64,000 nt of DNA, taken from positions 1-64,000 of the forward strand of contig JAOXRT010000147.1 of assembly GCA_025800365.1 (NCBI GenBank), given 5' to 3'. The translations under genes were made by a program, and so were the position numbers. Numbering within the stretch: the first letter of the stretch is position 1; each line of letters starts with the position of its first letter. The notes under the pieces are model-generated. The model made no database searches and was not told the origin of the DNA. It worked only from the letters and a program-made list of their open reading frames with translations. Source of the stretch: Cellvibrionaceae bacterium. Lineage in GTDB: Bacteria; Pseudomonadota; Gammaproteobacteria; Pseudomonadales; Cellvibrionaceae. Below, piece after piece: positions 44,767-53,848 of this stretch.

Positions 44767-44793
44767 TATGACTGGCCCCATCAGGCAAAGTTC
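44767..44793 (-). promoter_or_regulatory. Sigma-E/AlgU-type promoter for the candidate sRNA
   Basis: On the minus strand GGAACTT (-35, ending at 44788) is followed by 16 bases and TCATA (44771-44767), fitting the GGAACTT-N16-TCnnA pattern of sigma-E/AlgU promoters. The predicted start, 6-7 bases further, coincides with the first base of the sRNA stem. Confidence 0.6.
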
Positions 44794-44842
44794 CAGAAAA
44801 AATGAAATTTTTTTAATCTTTCTGCCATCCTACTTTCAGAAT

Positions 44843-47575
44843 TTAATGAGCCTCATCCCAGTTATCTCCGACGCCAGCTTCTACCAATAGCGGCACATCA
44901 AGATTGGCCGCCGTAGACATTGCCTCTACCAAGCCTTCCGTGACCTTATCAAGATCTGACTCAGCCACTTCTAGTACCAATTCGTCGTGAACTTGCATGA
45001 TCATACGGGCATCTAGGCCACTTTCTTCTAGCCATTTATCTACGGCTATCATTGCCAGCTTTATGATATCGGCGGCAGTACCCTGCATGGGTGCGTTAAT
45101 TGCCGTGCGCTCGGCAGCTTGACGGCGCATGCCATTGCGCGAATTAATCTCAGGCAAATATAGGCGACGGCCAAATAGCGTTTCTACATAACCCTTTTCC
45201 GCGGCTAGCGCTCGGGTGTCGTTCATATAATCCTGCACACCAGGGTAGCGCTCAAAATACAGGTCCATATATTGCTGGGCATCATTGCGACCAATATGAA
45301 GCTGCTTAGCCAAACCGAAGGCCGACATGCCGTAGATCAAACCAAAGTTAATCGCCTTGGCGCTGCGACGCTGCTCGGTACTCACCTGCTCGATATCACA
45401 ACCAAACACTTCGGCTGCTGTCGCCCGGTGAACATCCAAGCCCTGCGCAAAGGCATTCAATAAGCCCTTATCTTGGGATAAATGCGCCATGATGCGAAGT
45501 TCGATTTGAGAGTAGTCCGCCGCAACAATTTTATAGCCTTCTGGTGCAACAAAAGCTTGGCGAACTCGACGCCCTTCTTCAGTGCGAATTGGGATGTTCT
45601 GTAAATTGGGATCCGATGAGGATAAACGCCCAGTTGCTGTAACCGCCTGATGATAGGAGGTATGTACACGGCCGGTCTTGGGCTGCACCATTTGAGGCAG
45701 CTTATCCGTATAGGTCGACTTCAGCTTGGAAAGACCACGATATTCCATTAATAGCTTTGGTAATGGGTAGTCCAGAGCCAGCTCTTGCAACACCTCTTCT
45801 GCGGTTGATGGGGCCCCTTTAGGGGTCTTTTTGATAATAGGCAGCTCGAGCTTTTCAAAAAGAATGGCGCCTAACTGCTTGGGCGATCCCAAATTAAACT
45901 CTTCACCAGCCAGCTCAAAGGCCTCCTTCTCTAAGGCCTCCATACGCTCAGCCAGCTCAAGACTCTGCTTGCCTAAACGGTTGCAATCTAGGTAGGCACC
46001 TTGACGTTCGATCTTTGAAAGCAACGGCACTAATGGAAGCTCTATCTTTTCAAATACCGAGCGAGGGCCTTCATCTTGCTCTAGCTGCGGCCAAATTGCC
46101 TGGTGAAGACGCAAGGTAATATCCGCATCTTCCGCCGCATAATGGCCAGCTTTATCGAGTTCAATTTGGTTGAAAGTTAGCTGCTTGGCGCCTTTGCCGG
46201 CGATGTCTTCAAAATGAACAGTATCAACACCTAAGTGAGTTTTAGCCAAGGTGTCCATATCATGGCGGTTGGCAGTACTGTTTAAACAGTAAGATTCCAA
46301 CATGGTATCGAAGGCAATACCCTGCAAATTCACATCGTAGTTAGCCAGCACGCTTTTATCGTATTTAAGGTTTTGCCCTACTTTAGCTTTGCTAGGGTCC
46401 TCTAAAATAGGTTTCAGCAAAGTAAGTAAGCGCTCCCTATCAATTTGATCGGGTGCATCTAGATAGTCGTGTGTACAGGGGACATAAGCGGCTTTGCCCG
46501 GCTCAACCGAAAAGGACACACCAACCAGCTGGGCCTGCATATAATCAAGGCTATCGGTCTCGGTATCGAAGGCAAATAGCTCTGCCTCCTGCAAAGCTTC
46601 CAGCCAGGGCGCCAGCTCTTCTTCGTTTAAAACTGTTTGATAATCCACTTCAGAAATTTGTGGCGCAGTCGTAGCTGACTCACCTGATTGCCCAGCATCA
46701 GCCATTTCGGCAACCCAGCCTTTAAACTCCATTTCTTGGAACAAGCTCAGTAACTCTTCGCTTTGCGGGGCTGTTTGCTTTAGGTCTGCTGGCCCAAAAT
46801 CCATCTCCACATCTAGTTTAATGGTGGCAAGCTCGTAAGATAGAAACGCCTGCTCTTTATTGTCGATCAGCTTTTGCTTCATGGTTTTGGAGCCACGAAA
46901 ACCTAGCTCTGCAATATCATCTAGGCGATCGTATATATCCTCTAAGCTGCCCAAACCCTGTAAAAGGGCCAACGCAGTTTTTTCACCAACACCTGGCACA
47001 CCAGGAATGTTATCGACCTTATCTCCCATAAGGGCCAAATAATCGATAATCAGCTCGGGGGGCAAACCGAACTTGGTCTCTACGCCAGCGATATCCATCA
47101 CCGTCTCGGTCATAGTGTTTACCAAGGTGACATGCTTATTAACCAGCTGGGCCATATCCTTATCGCCGGTGGATACCACCACATCGATACCCGCTTCGGT
47201 GGCCTGCTGCGCTAGGGTTCCGATAACATCATCTGCTTCCACGCCGGTGATTGCGATTAGCGGTAAGCCCATGGCTTGAATGATGTTGTGGATGGGCTCG
47301 ATCTGAGTACGTAATTCGTCCGGCATGGGCGGGCGATTCGCCTTGTACTCAGGGTAAATATCATCGCGAAAGGTTTTACCTTTGGCATCAAAAATGACAG
47401 CGACTTCACTGCCTTCATAATCTTTTTGCAGGCGACGTAACATATTGATTACGCCTTTAACCGCGCCCGTGGCTTGACCTTTAGAGTTGGTCAACGGCGG
47501 TAAAGCATGGAATGCGCGATATAAATAGGAGGAGCCATCCACCAAAACCAGTGGGGCCTGCTGCGTTTCAGACAT
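44843..47575 (-). CDS. polA: DNA polymerase I
   Basis: The enzyme (910 residues from the ATG at 47575) fills gaps and removes RNA primers. The 5' nuclease domain ([44 protein letters not shown]) comes first. The 3'-5' exonuclease keeps its acidic residues ([13 protein letters not shown]). The polymerase domain has [39 protein letters not shown] and [11 protein letters not shown]. All three activities look intact. The longer reading to 47629 adds 18 residues that are not typical of PolA. Confidence 0.96.
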   Translation of the reverse strand: MSETQQAPLVLVDGSSYLYRAFHALPPLTNSKGQATGAVKGVINMLRRLQKDYEGSEVAVIFDAKGKTFRDDIYPEYKANRPPMPDELRTQIEPIHNIIQAMGLPLIAITGVEADDVIGTLAQQATEAGIDVVVSTGDKDMAQLVNKHVTLVNTMTETVMDIAGVETKFGLPPELIIDYLALMGDKVDNIPGVPGVGEKTALALLQGLGSLEDIYDRLDDIAELGFRGSKTMKQKLIDNKEQAFLSYELATIKLDVEMDFGPADLKQTAPQSEELLSLFQEMEFKGWVAEMADAGQSGESATTAPQISEVDYQTVLNEEELAPWLEALQEAELFAFDTETDSLDYMQAQLVGVSFSVEPGKAAYVPCTHDYLDAPDQIDRERLLTLLKPILEDPSKAKVGQNLKYDKSVLANYDVNLQGIAFDTMLESYCLNSTANRHDMDTLAKTHLGVDTVHFEDIAGKGAKQLTFNQIELDKAGHYAAEDADITLRLHQAIWPQLEQDEGPRSVFEKIELPLVPLLSKIERQGAYLDCNRLGKQSLELAERMEALEKEAFELAGEEFNLGSPKQLGAILFEKLELPIIKKTPKGAPSTAEEVLQELALDYPLPKLLMEYRGLSKLKSTYTDKLPQMVQPKTGRVHTSYHQAVTATGRLSSSDPNLQNIPIRTEEGRRVRQAFVAPEGYKIVAADYSQIELRIMAHLSQDKGLLNAFAQGLDVHRATAAEVFGCDIEQVSTEQRRSAKAINFGLIYGMSAFGLAKQLHIGRNDAQQYMDLYFERYPGVQDYMNDTRALAAEKGYVETLFGRRLYLPEINSRNGMRRQAAERTAINAPMQGTAADIIKLAMIAVDKWLEESGLDARMIMQVHDELVLEVAESDLDKVTEGLVEAMSTAANLDVPLLVEAGVGDNWDEAH

Positions 47576-47940
47576 ACGGTGTCTCATCTTCGGACAAAGA
47601 GCGAAGCATACACTAGATTCGAAAAACATGGAGCCACAGCATTTCGAATGCTGCCCTTTTGCTTTTGTTACCCTTTGTTACGTCAAATACAGCTTTGAAG
47701 CTATAAAATATTGTTTGTACTTACTTACGTTACAGCCCTGCAATATAAACCTAACTAAACTTTACCATTGTCTTTACTAGCGCAATTATTGAACAGCCGC
47801 TACAATATGTAACACAAAGTAACAAAACGAATCAGCAACAAGTAACACATGCTTTTTCGCCAGTAGATTTTGAATTCCAAGTGCGCAGTAGACCAAGCTG
47901 CTCACTTTTATTTTTGCCTTTTAAAAAGGAGGGCTACAGT
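47576..47940. repeat. Intergenic region with GTTAC/GTAAC tandem repeats
   Basis: This 365-base stretch separates polA from a divergent small secreted-protein gene. It contains two copies of TTTGTTAC spaced exactly 10 bases (47664-47671, 47674-47681), a GTTAC at 47729, and, in the opposite orientation, GTAACACAAA-GTAACAAAAC (47809-47828, again 10-base period) and AGTAACACAT (47841-47850). The helical-turn spacing suggests cooperative binding of a regulator. TGTAACAC is also one arm of the nearby Zur box. No gene is seen inside. Confidence 0.5.
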
Positions 47941-48213
47941 ATGAAAAAATTTGGTTTGTACGTTGCCCTAGCACTGTTTGTACCCAGTGTTATGGCCAAG
48001 GAAGTTGCGGTATCGAATATCGCCGTTGCCATTGCCGAAGCAGGCGCTAACTACAGTTGGGCGGTTGAAAAAATGAACGCCAACCCTGCTGAGTTAAAAC
48101 TGCTAGAGCTTGAAGCACAGCACGAAGAGCTAACCAGCAAGCTACATGAAAAGTTGGAAAGCAAATTGGCATTACAAGAGGAGCGCCAGTTCCAAATGCC
48201 ACCTAAGCAGTAA
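47941..48213 (+). CDS. Small secreted protein of unknown function
   Basis: The ATG at 47941 has an excellent ribosome site (AAAAGGAGGG, 7 bases upstream) and opens a signal peptide (MKKFGLYVALALFVPSVMA). The mature part is about 70 residues, mostly a charged amphipathic helix (ELKLLELEAQHEELTSKLHE), ending QFQMPPKQ. No cysteine and no known family. It is followed by a strong terminator and preceded by the GTTAC repeat region, so it is a monocistronic, probably regulated gene. Confidence 0.8.
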   Translation: MKKFGLYVALALFVPSVMAKEVAVSNIAVAIAEAGANYSWAVEKMNANPAELKLLELEAQHEELTSKLHEKLESKLALQEERQFQMPPKQ

Positions 48214-48228
48214 GATTTACTGTTACAA

Positions 48229-48257
48229 AAAGGCCAGCAAATGCTGGCCTTTTTTTA
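48229..48257 (+). terminator. Rho-independent terminator of the small secreted-protein gene
   Basis: AAGGCCAGC-AAAT-GCTGGCCTT forms a stem of at least 8 bp followed by seven or more T residues, 18 bases after the stop. Its A-run on the left also allows function for the leftward strand. Confidence 0.9.
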
Positions 48258-48297
48258 TGCTTGTTTTAGGAAGGGTATACAGCAGCAATAACAACCC

Positions 48298-49107
48298 CTA
48301 TGGCTTAAAGCAGCCAGAAAGCTGAGTTAGCATAGCCTCCATCCAGGGGTGATAGAGCGGCTCAGCGCTACTATTGGCTAATGGGTCAAGCCATACTAAT
48401 GGCAAACCTTCCTGCTCAGCCAGCCGCTTGGCGCGATTAGCCTCACTATAAGGCTCAGCCAATAAGCAAGGCGCTCCTCGTAGCTTCGAACGAAGCTCTA
48501 GTCGCTTAGCCAAGCTAACCCCCTTACCTTCTCCGGCACTCGCCGCCGCTACGATATTAATATCAAAGGCTTCAGCAAGGTGAGAGTAACCATCATGGTA
48601 AACCGCGATCGACTTAGCGGCCAAAGGCTCACGCCAGCGCGCGAGCAATTCCTGTTGTTTCTCTTGATAGGCTTGTAATGCACTAGCTGGCAGAGCTAGC
48701 TGCTCAACAATCCCTTCCGCCATCAGCATGGCCTGGAGGGGGCTCAGCCAATAGTGGGGATCTCGGTGAAGATCTGTATGGGCTAGCTGAGAATCCTCAA
48801 AGTGAACATCAGCGACAGCTGTTTTCGCAATAGCGCGCTGTAAATAAGGCTCTAATGCAGGTCCATTCCAAATCAACAAGGAGGCCGACTTGATTCGCCC
48901 TAGATCTGATATTTTCAAGGCATATTGATGCGGATTGGCGCCCGCGGGCAGAAGTACCTCCACCTTAGCTCGGTCACCAAGTAATTCCCTTGCAATCTTC
49001 GCCAGCGGTTCAATGCTAGCAAGCACTACTGGCTTTTCAGCTTCCGCCCAGCTTGCCGGCAATCCTAAACAAAACAGCAGCAATAGCCGCTGTAAACAAC
49101 TCCACAT
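48298..49107 (-). CDS. znuA: Zinc ABC transporter periplasmic binding protein
   Basis: The 269-residue precursor has a signal peptide (LLLLFCLGLPASWAEA) and the cluster A-I metal-binding fold: VVLASIEPLAKIARELLG, the metal histidines in PAGANPHQYALKISD, DPHYWLSPLQAM and IAVYHDGYSHLAEAF. The long His/Asp-rich loop of many ZnuA proteins is nearly absent (only LAHTDLHRDPH). The ATG at 49107 is preferred to the TTG at 49125. It is divergent from zur, with a Zur box between. Confidence 0.92.
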   Translation of the reverse strand: MWSCLQRLLLLFCLGLPASWAEAEKPVVLASIEPLAKIARELLGDRAKVEVLLPAGANPHQYALKISDLGRIKSASLLIWNGPALEPYLQRAIAKTAVADVHFEDSQLAHTDLHRDPHYWLSPLQAMLMAEGIVEQLALPASALQAYQEKQQELLARWREPLAAKSIAVYHDGYSHLAEAFDINIVAAASAGEGKGVSLAKRLELRSKLRGAPCLLAEPYSEANRAKRLAEQEGLPLVWLDPLANSSAEPLYHPWMEAMLTQLSGCFKP

Positions 49108-49136
49108 TGTAACCGCATACCTCAAAATTCATCGAT

Positions 49137-49153
49137 GTGTTATATTGTAACAC
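49137..49153. promoter_or_regulatory. Zur box between znuA and zur
   Basis: GTGTTATATTGTAACAC is a 17-base near-perfect palindrome (GTGTTA / TAACAC arms) with the GTTAT..ATAAC core typical of gammaproteobacterial Zur sites. It lies between the divergent znuA and zur-znuCB genes and could repress both under zinc-replete conditions. Confidence 0.75.
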
Positions 49154-49175
49154 GATAAAATTGGACGTTTTGCCT

Positions 49176-49679
49176 ATGCCCAGCAACTTGGATGCCCAAA
49201 GCATCGCCCCTCACCCAGACCACGACCACCAAGCCTGTATCGATTCAGCTTTAACAGCCGCTCGAGAACTATGTCGTGAAAAGCAGCAAAAACTCACCAA
49301 GACTCGTGAGAAGGTTTTGCAGCTAATCTGGGGAAGCCATCGCCCGATTGGTGCCTACTCCTTAATGGATGCACTGGCAGCAGGGGAGCAAAAGCGAGTA
49401 GCACCACCTACAGTGTATCGGGCTTTAGATTTCTTGCTTGAGCTTGGCTTGATTCATCGCATTAATTCATTGAATGCCTACATTGGCTGCCAAGACCCAA
49501 GCCATGAGCATCACTGCTACTTTTTAATTTGCACCTCCTGCAATCTAGCCGTAGAAACTGACCCCGGCCCATTCCAGTCTGCCGTTGGCCAACTTAAGCA
49601 AGAAAGCGGCTTTGAAATACGCCAACAGAACATGGAATTTAATGGCTTATGCCCGCACTGTCAGGAGCAGTCTGAGTGA
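49176..49679 (+). CDS. zur: Zinc uptake regulator, Fur family
   Basis: From the ATG at 49176 the protein has 167 residues. A winged helix (KTREKVLQLIWGSHRPIGAYS, PPTVYRALDFLLELGLIHRI) is followed by a metal-binding domain with HEHHCYFLICTSCNLAVE and CPHCQEQ, the two CxxC pairs of the structural zinc site. The N-terminus has extra histidines (PHPDHDHQ). It represses zinc uptake genes when zinc is sufficient. znuC starts inside its stop codon. Confidence 0.92.
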   Translation: MPSNLDAQSIAPHPDHDHQACIDSALTAARELCREKQQKLTKTREKVLQLIWGSHRPIGAYSLMDALAAGEQKRVAPPTVYRALDFLLELGLIHRINSLNAYIGCQDPSHEHHCYFLICTSCNLAVETDPGPFQSAVGQLKQESGFEIRQQNMEFNGLCPHCQEQSE

Positions 49680-50434
49680 GCAATGCACTGCTGTTAGAAG
49701 CCAGCGGCCTTTCTATCTATAGACAAGGAAGAACCTTAGTCGACAATGCCAGTCTTCGCCTAGAAGCAGGCAAAGTTGTCAGTTTAATTGGGCCGAACGG
49801 CGCCGGCAAAACCACGCTTATTCGAGCGCTAATGGGCCTACTTAAAATAGACAAGGGACAAATAGAAAGCAGCCAAGGTTTGCAAATCGGTTATATGCCG
49901 CAAAAGTTAAACCTAGACGCAAGCCTACCCATTTCAGTTAAGGGCTTTCTTTCCCTAAATCAGTCTAGTGCCAGCGATCACTTCCAACACTGCGCAGCAA
50001 GCTGTGATGTCGAGTGTATTTTTGAACGCCCCATGCAATCTTTGTCTGGCGGTGAATTGCAGCGAGTTCTGCTTTGTCGTGCGCTGTTAAAAAAGCCGCA
50101 GTTGCTGATACTCGATGAGCCGGCTCAAGGCCTTGATGTAAACGGTCAGGCCGAGCTTTATCAACTGATCACTCAGCTTCGCGATGAACTCAACTGTGGC
50201 GTATTGATGGTGTCCCATGATTTGCATTTTGTTATGGCGGCCACCGATGAGGTGATTTGCCTGAATCAACATATTTGCTGCCATGGCCACCCAGAAAAAG
50301 TCAGTGCACACCCTGAGTACCTGAAATTATTTGGCCAAAACCAAGCAGCCAATGTAGCACTTTACACACACCACCATGATCACCAGCACGGTGTTCATGG
50401 TGAGCTTATCGAAACTTGTAATCACAAACACTAG
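49676..50434 (+). CDS. znuC: Zinc ABC transporter ATP-binding protein
   Basis: The 252-residue ATPase has Walker A LIGPNGAGKTTLIRAL, signature MQSLSGGELQRVLL, Walker B LLILDEPAQGLD and VSHDLHFV. It ends in a His-rich tail (THHHDHQHGVHGE), common in ZnuC. It starts with GTG overlapping the zur stop (GTGA), showing translational coupling. Confidence 0.93.
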   Translation: MSNALLLEASGLSIYRQGRTLVDNASLRLEAGKVVSLIGPNGAGKTTLIRALMGLLKIDKGQIESSQGLQIGYMPQKLNLDASLPISVKGFLSLNQSSASDHFQHCAASCDVECIFERPMQSLSGGELQRVLLCRALLKKPQLLILDEPAQGLDVNGQAELYQLITQLRDELNCGVLMVSHDLHFVMAATDEVICLNQHICCHGHPEKVSAHPEYLKLFGQNQAANVALYTHHHDHQHGVHGELIETCNHKH

Positions 50435-50435
50435 T

Positions 50436-51230
50436 ATGCTGGAACTCTTACTCGCGCCAATTATAAGCGGTGTCATCATCGCACTTTTAGCCGGCCCCTT
50501 AGGCTGCTTTATTGTCTGGCGTCGGCTAGCTTACTTTGGTGACGCCTTGGCACATTCAGCATTACTTGGTGTGGCTCTTGGTTTAATACTTCAGGTGTCC
50601 ACCCAACTCGCCATCGTCGCGAGCTGTGTAATATTGGCCATTAGTCTGGCACAGATAAAACAACATGGTGAATTAAGTAGCGATACTTGGCTTGGGGTTT
50701 TATCCCATGGCAGCCTCGCCTTTAGCATCATTGCTATCAGCCTTGCTGGGGCTGGACGTGTAGACCTATATGGTTATTTGTTTGGTGATTTATTGTCTGC
50801 TGATCTAGGCGACGCCGCATTGATTGGCAGCTGTGCTTTAGTTCTAGGGCTTTATTTATGGCGCTGTTGGGATTCCTTGGTTTGTATTTGCCTCAACGAA
50901 GATTTAGCACAGGTGGAAGGCATTGCCGTTAATCGCCACAAGCTTCTGCTGATGATTGCTATAGCCTTTATCACCGCAATGTCGATGAAACTGGTTGGCG
51001 CTTTACTAATAACCGCTTTATTAATTATCCCTGCAGCCAGCGCGAGAACATTTTCCAATAGCCCGGCTGGAATGGCGCTTTTCTCAATGGCATGTGCACT
51101 TGTAGCATTGATGCTAGGTGTACTCGCTTCATATCAGTGGGATATCCCGACGGGGCCTGCTATCGTAGCGGGAGCTTGTTTGCTATTCGCTCTCAGTAAA
51201 ATTTCGACACTTTTTAGTAAGCGACATTAA
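50436..51230 (+). CDS. znuB: Zinc ABC transporter permease
   Basis: From the ATG at 50436, one base after the znuC stop, the protein has 264 residues and about eight membrane segments of the ABC-3 family (IVWRRLAYFGDALAHSALLG, VGALLITALLIIPAASART). It forms the inner-membrane zinc channel with ZnuC. Confidence 0.93.
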   Translation: MLELLLAPIISGVIIALLAGPLGCFIVWRRLAYFGDALAHSALLGVALGLILQVSTQLAIVASCVILAISLAQIKQHGELSSDTWLGVLSHGSLAFSIIAISLAGAGRVDLYGYLFGDLLSADLGDAALIGSCALVLGLYLWRCWDSLVCICLNEDLAQVEGIAVNRHKLLLMIAIAFITAMSMKLVGALLITALLIIPAASARTFSNSPAGMALFSMACALVALMLGVLASYQWDIPTGPAIVAGACLLFALSKISTLFSKRH

Positions 51231-51370
51231 TTTATCAGCGCTATTAATTAGCAGACAGTATTAGTACTTGCTGCCTAAGACAAGCTCTATTAGACTATTT
51301 TATATGCGTCAGGGTGCCGCATAGAAACGGAGTTCTAAACGTCAAATATTAACGACTTTAGGCTTTCTTT

Positions 51371-52204
51371 ATGAAAAGCGTTTCTGTGCTATGCCTATTT
51401 TTTATATGGGCTTACTCTTCTTGTTCTTTTGCACACGCAAAAGACCAGCCATCTACACTTCGATTTAGCAGTGTCCATTACCCTCCCTTTGTCGTCTGTA
51501 ATAAAGATAATATCGCTGTTGACGGCCTCGATGTGCGAATACTGTCTGCGGTAACTAAAAAACTCAATATAAAGCTAATCATACACTGCACGCCTTGGCG
51601 TAGAAGTTTACATGAAGTGGCTATTGGTAATCTGGACGGTGTCTTCCCGCTCTATATCACAGATGAGCGAAAATCTTGGGCGAATTTCATTATGACTCCG
51701 CTGCATTATGAGTCTTATGTACTGGCTAGCCATGCAAACCAACAGCCCGACATTAATAGCATAGGAGACTTATTCAATAAAAGGCTGGGCTTACATGCGG
51801 GTTTTTATGTCAACGATAAATTTGAGAAGGCCGAAAAAGAAAAGCGCTTTTCACTGAAAGAATTCAACAGTTTAGAGCTTGGGCTAAAAGCTCTACAAAG
51901 AGATAGAATCGATTATTACATTAGTAACATCACAACTCTTGGGCATGTCGCTACTCAAATGGGTATAGAGAAAGACCTTAAGATTGAACCCAAGAGATTT
52001 ACTATGCCTAAGCCAACCTATTTAGCGCTATCACAGAAAAGTGCCAATGCTATGCTCTTAGCCCCCCAATTAGCCGAAGCACTTGAAGAGCTTAGAGTAA
52101 GTGGCGAATTATTACGTATAAACGATCAATACCTAGATGAAGAGCTAAATATTAGTGACCGCTACTGCCCGCAGCATGTCGAAGCTGTCACCATCGATTG
52201 GTAA
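51371..52204 (+). CDS. Periplasmic solute-binding protein (family 3)
   Basis: The 277-residue protein has a signal peptide (CLFFIWAYSSCSFAHA) and a family 3 amino-acid-type binding fold: LRFSSVHYPPFVV, GLDVRILSAVTKKLNIKL, then GNLDGVFPLYITDERKSW and GLKALQRDRIDYYISN. No transporter gene is adjacent, so the role may be sensing or orphan binding. Its 3' end overlaps the convergent SCO1-like gene by 43 bases. Confidence 0.85.
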   Translation: MKSVSVLCLFFIWAYSSCSFAHAKDQPSTLRFSSVHYPPFVVCNKDNIAVDGLDVRILSAVTKKLNIKLIIHCTPWRRSLHEVAIGNLDGVFPLYITDERKSWANFIMTPLHYESYVLASHANQQPDINSIGDLFNKRLGLHAGFYVNDKFEKAEKEKRFSLKEFNSLELGLKALQRDRIDYYISNITTLGHVATQMGIEKDLKIEPKRFTMPKPTYLALSQKSANAMLLAPQLAEALEELRVSGELLRINDQYLDEELNISDRYCPQHVEAVTIDW

Positions 52205-52857
52205 GTGAGCTTCATTCTAGCTAAATCTAATGGTGTACTTAAAAACCCGTGATAATCACCGCGCGGGTTAATGATGACTACTTGTCCACCATGATCCACC
52301 GTATAGCTATCACCTTGTGGCACTTTCACAAATGGAACATTCAATTGATTGCCCAATCTTTTAAGAGTAATAAACTCTCCGGTTACCCCGATAAAATCGG
52401 GATTAAAAAACGGCACATACTCAGCTAACTTCTCTACTGAATCCCTCGCTGGGTCAGCCGTCACCATAACAACTTGAGTTTGATCTAATATATCACCATT
52501 AAGCTCTGTCACCAGCTGATTAAGTAAAGCCATGGTAGTTGGGCAAATATCAGGGCAGTGAGTGAAGCCAAAAAATACTAAACTCCATTTTCCTTTTAAG
52601 CTCTCTCGATTAAATGCTTCACCGCGGTGGTTCTTTAACTCGAAATCACTGAGTATTCTAGGCTGGTCCAATACAAATAAACCATTAATTCTTAGTTCTT
52701 CTGCGCTTAGCACTCGTGGAGAGTTAATCTTGTGGATAAACATCATTAACATAACGGCTATCGCTACAACTATCGCAACAACTGTTTTGATGATCCCAGA
52801 CCTTTGCTCTTCCGTATGTAAACTTTCATTATTATCAGTGCTAACTTCGCTCACCAA
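52162..52857 (-). CDS. SCO1/SenC copper chaperone for cytochrome oxidase
   Basis: The 231-residue protein has one N-terminal membrane anchor (about 22-44) and a thioredoxin-like SCO domain with the copper ligands C101 and C105 in FTHCPDICPTTMALLN and H189 in YTVDHGGQVV. SCO proteins help build the CuA site of subunit II. It is the last gene of the oxidase assembly cluster, 76 bases after ctaB. Confidence 0.92.
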   Translation of the reverse strand: MVSEVSTDNNESLHTEEQRSGIIKTVVAIVVAIAVMLMMFIHKINSPRVLSAEELRINGLFVLDQPRILSDFELKNHRGEAFNRESLKGKWSLVFFGFTHCPDICPTTMALLNQLVTELNGDILDQTQVVMVTADPARDSVEKLAEYVPFFNPDFIGVTGEFITLKRLGNQLNVPFVKVPQGDSYTVDHGGQVVIINPRGDYHGFLSTPLDLARMKLTYQSMVTASTCCGQ

Positions 52858-52933
52858 GTGCTCCTAATACGGCTCTGATTTTGCCAGTCTTTCAATATTC
52901 GGTCTTGTACATATTTAATTATTATAAGTTTTA

Positions 52934-53848
52934 CTAGGGCGCTATTACCATTCTTACTGGCAGAGCATAATGATCAATAAGCATAACGACAAATAAACAC
53001 ATTAGATAAATTATTGAGTACTTGAAAGTTTGCATACCGGCATTTTTTCGCTCAGTGAACAGCATCACCAGAGCCCAATAGATAAAGCCCAAACCTAAAG
53101 CTACTGCACCCAATAGGTAAAACCAGTTCAGCATGCCTGTCGCAAAGGGAAGTAAGCTGACAGCTAATAAAATAATGGTGTACAGCAGAATATGAATCTT
53201 AGTGTAGTGCTCACCATGAGTGACTGGCAACATTGGAATATCCGCTTTCGCATACTCATCTTTACGATGTACCGCTAAAGCCCAGAAGTGGGGTGGCGTC
53301 CAAGCGAATATAATCAACATCAATAATAGTCCATGGCCAGCAACCTCACCAGTTACCGCAGTCCAACCCAATAACGGCGGTGCAGCTCCAGCGATTCCAC
53401 CGATCACAATATTTTGGGGGGTAGCACGCTTCAAAAATAAGGTATATACCACGGCGTAACCCAGCAATGATGCCAGAGTTAAATAGGCGGTAATGGCATT
53501 GACATACAATAACAGTAGAGCCATACCGGTAGCGCCCAATACAAACGCAAACAACCCTGCGTTAAGTGGCTCTACCCGCCCTTTAGCTACTGGCCTATTC
53601 AATGTGCGAGCCATTTTCTGATCGATCTGTCGATCCACAAGATGATTCACTGTCGCTGCCGAACCAGCACAAAGAGCAATACCAAGATTGCCGATCAAAA
53701 ATATATCGAGCGGTACCGCACCAGGAACGGCCAGCAGCATCCCGATCACACTGGTAAGTATCATCAGCAATACCACACCAGGTTTGCACAGCTCGAGGTA
53801 GTCCCTCCAAGAGGCGTTTTGGGTTTTCGCAATTGCACCTGCACTCAT
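52934..53848 (-). CDS. ctaB: Protoheme IX farnesyltransferase (heme O synthase)
   Basis: The 304-residue membrane enzyme attaches farnesyl to heme b. The prenyltransferase motif NHLVDRQIDQKMART and the second motif in VHRKDEYAKADIPMLPV are present, with about nine membrane segments. Its start overlaps the ctaA stop, so the two heme A steps are coupled. Confidence 0.94.
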   Translation of the reverse strand: MSAGAIAKTQNASWRDYLELCKPGVVLLMILTSVIGMLLAVPGAVPLDIFLIGNLGIALCAGSAATVNHLVDRQIDQKMARTLNRPVAKGRVEPLNAGLFAFVLGATGMALLLLYVNAITAYLTLASLLGYAVVYTLFLKRATPQNIVIGGIAGAAPPLLGWTAVTGEVAGHGLLLMLIIFAWTPPHFWALAVHRKDEYAKADIPMLPVTHGEHYTKIHILLYTIILLAVSLLPFATGMLNWFYLLGAVALGLGFIYWALVMLFTERKNAGMQTFKYSIIYLMCLFVVMLIDHYALPVRMVIAP

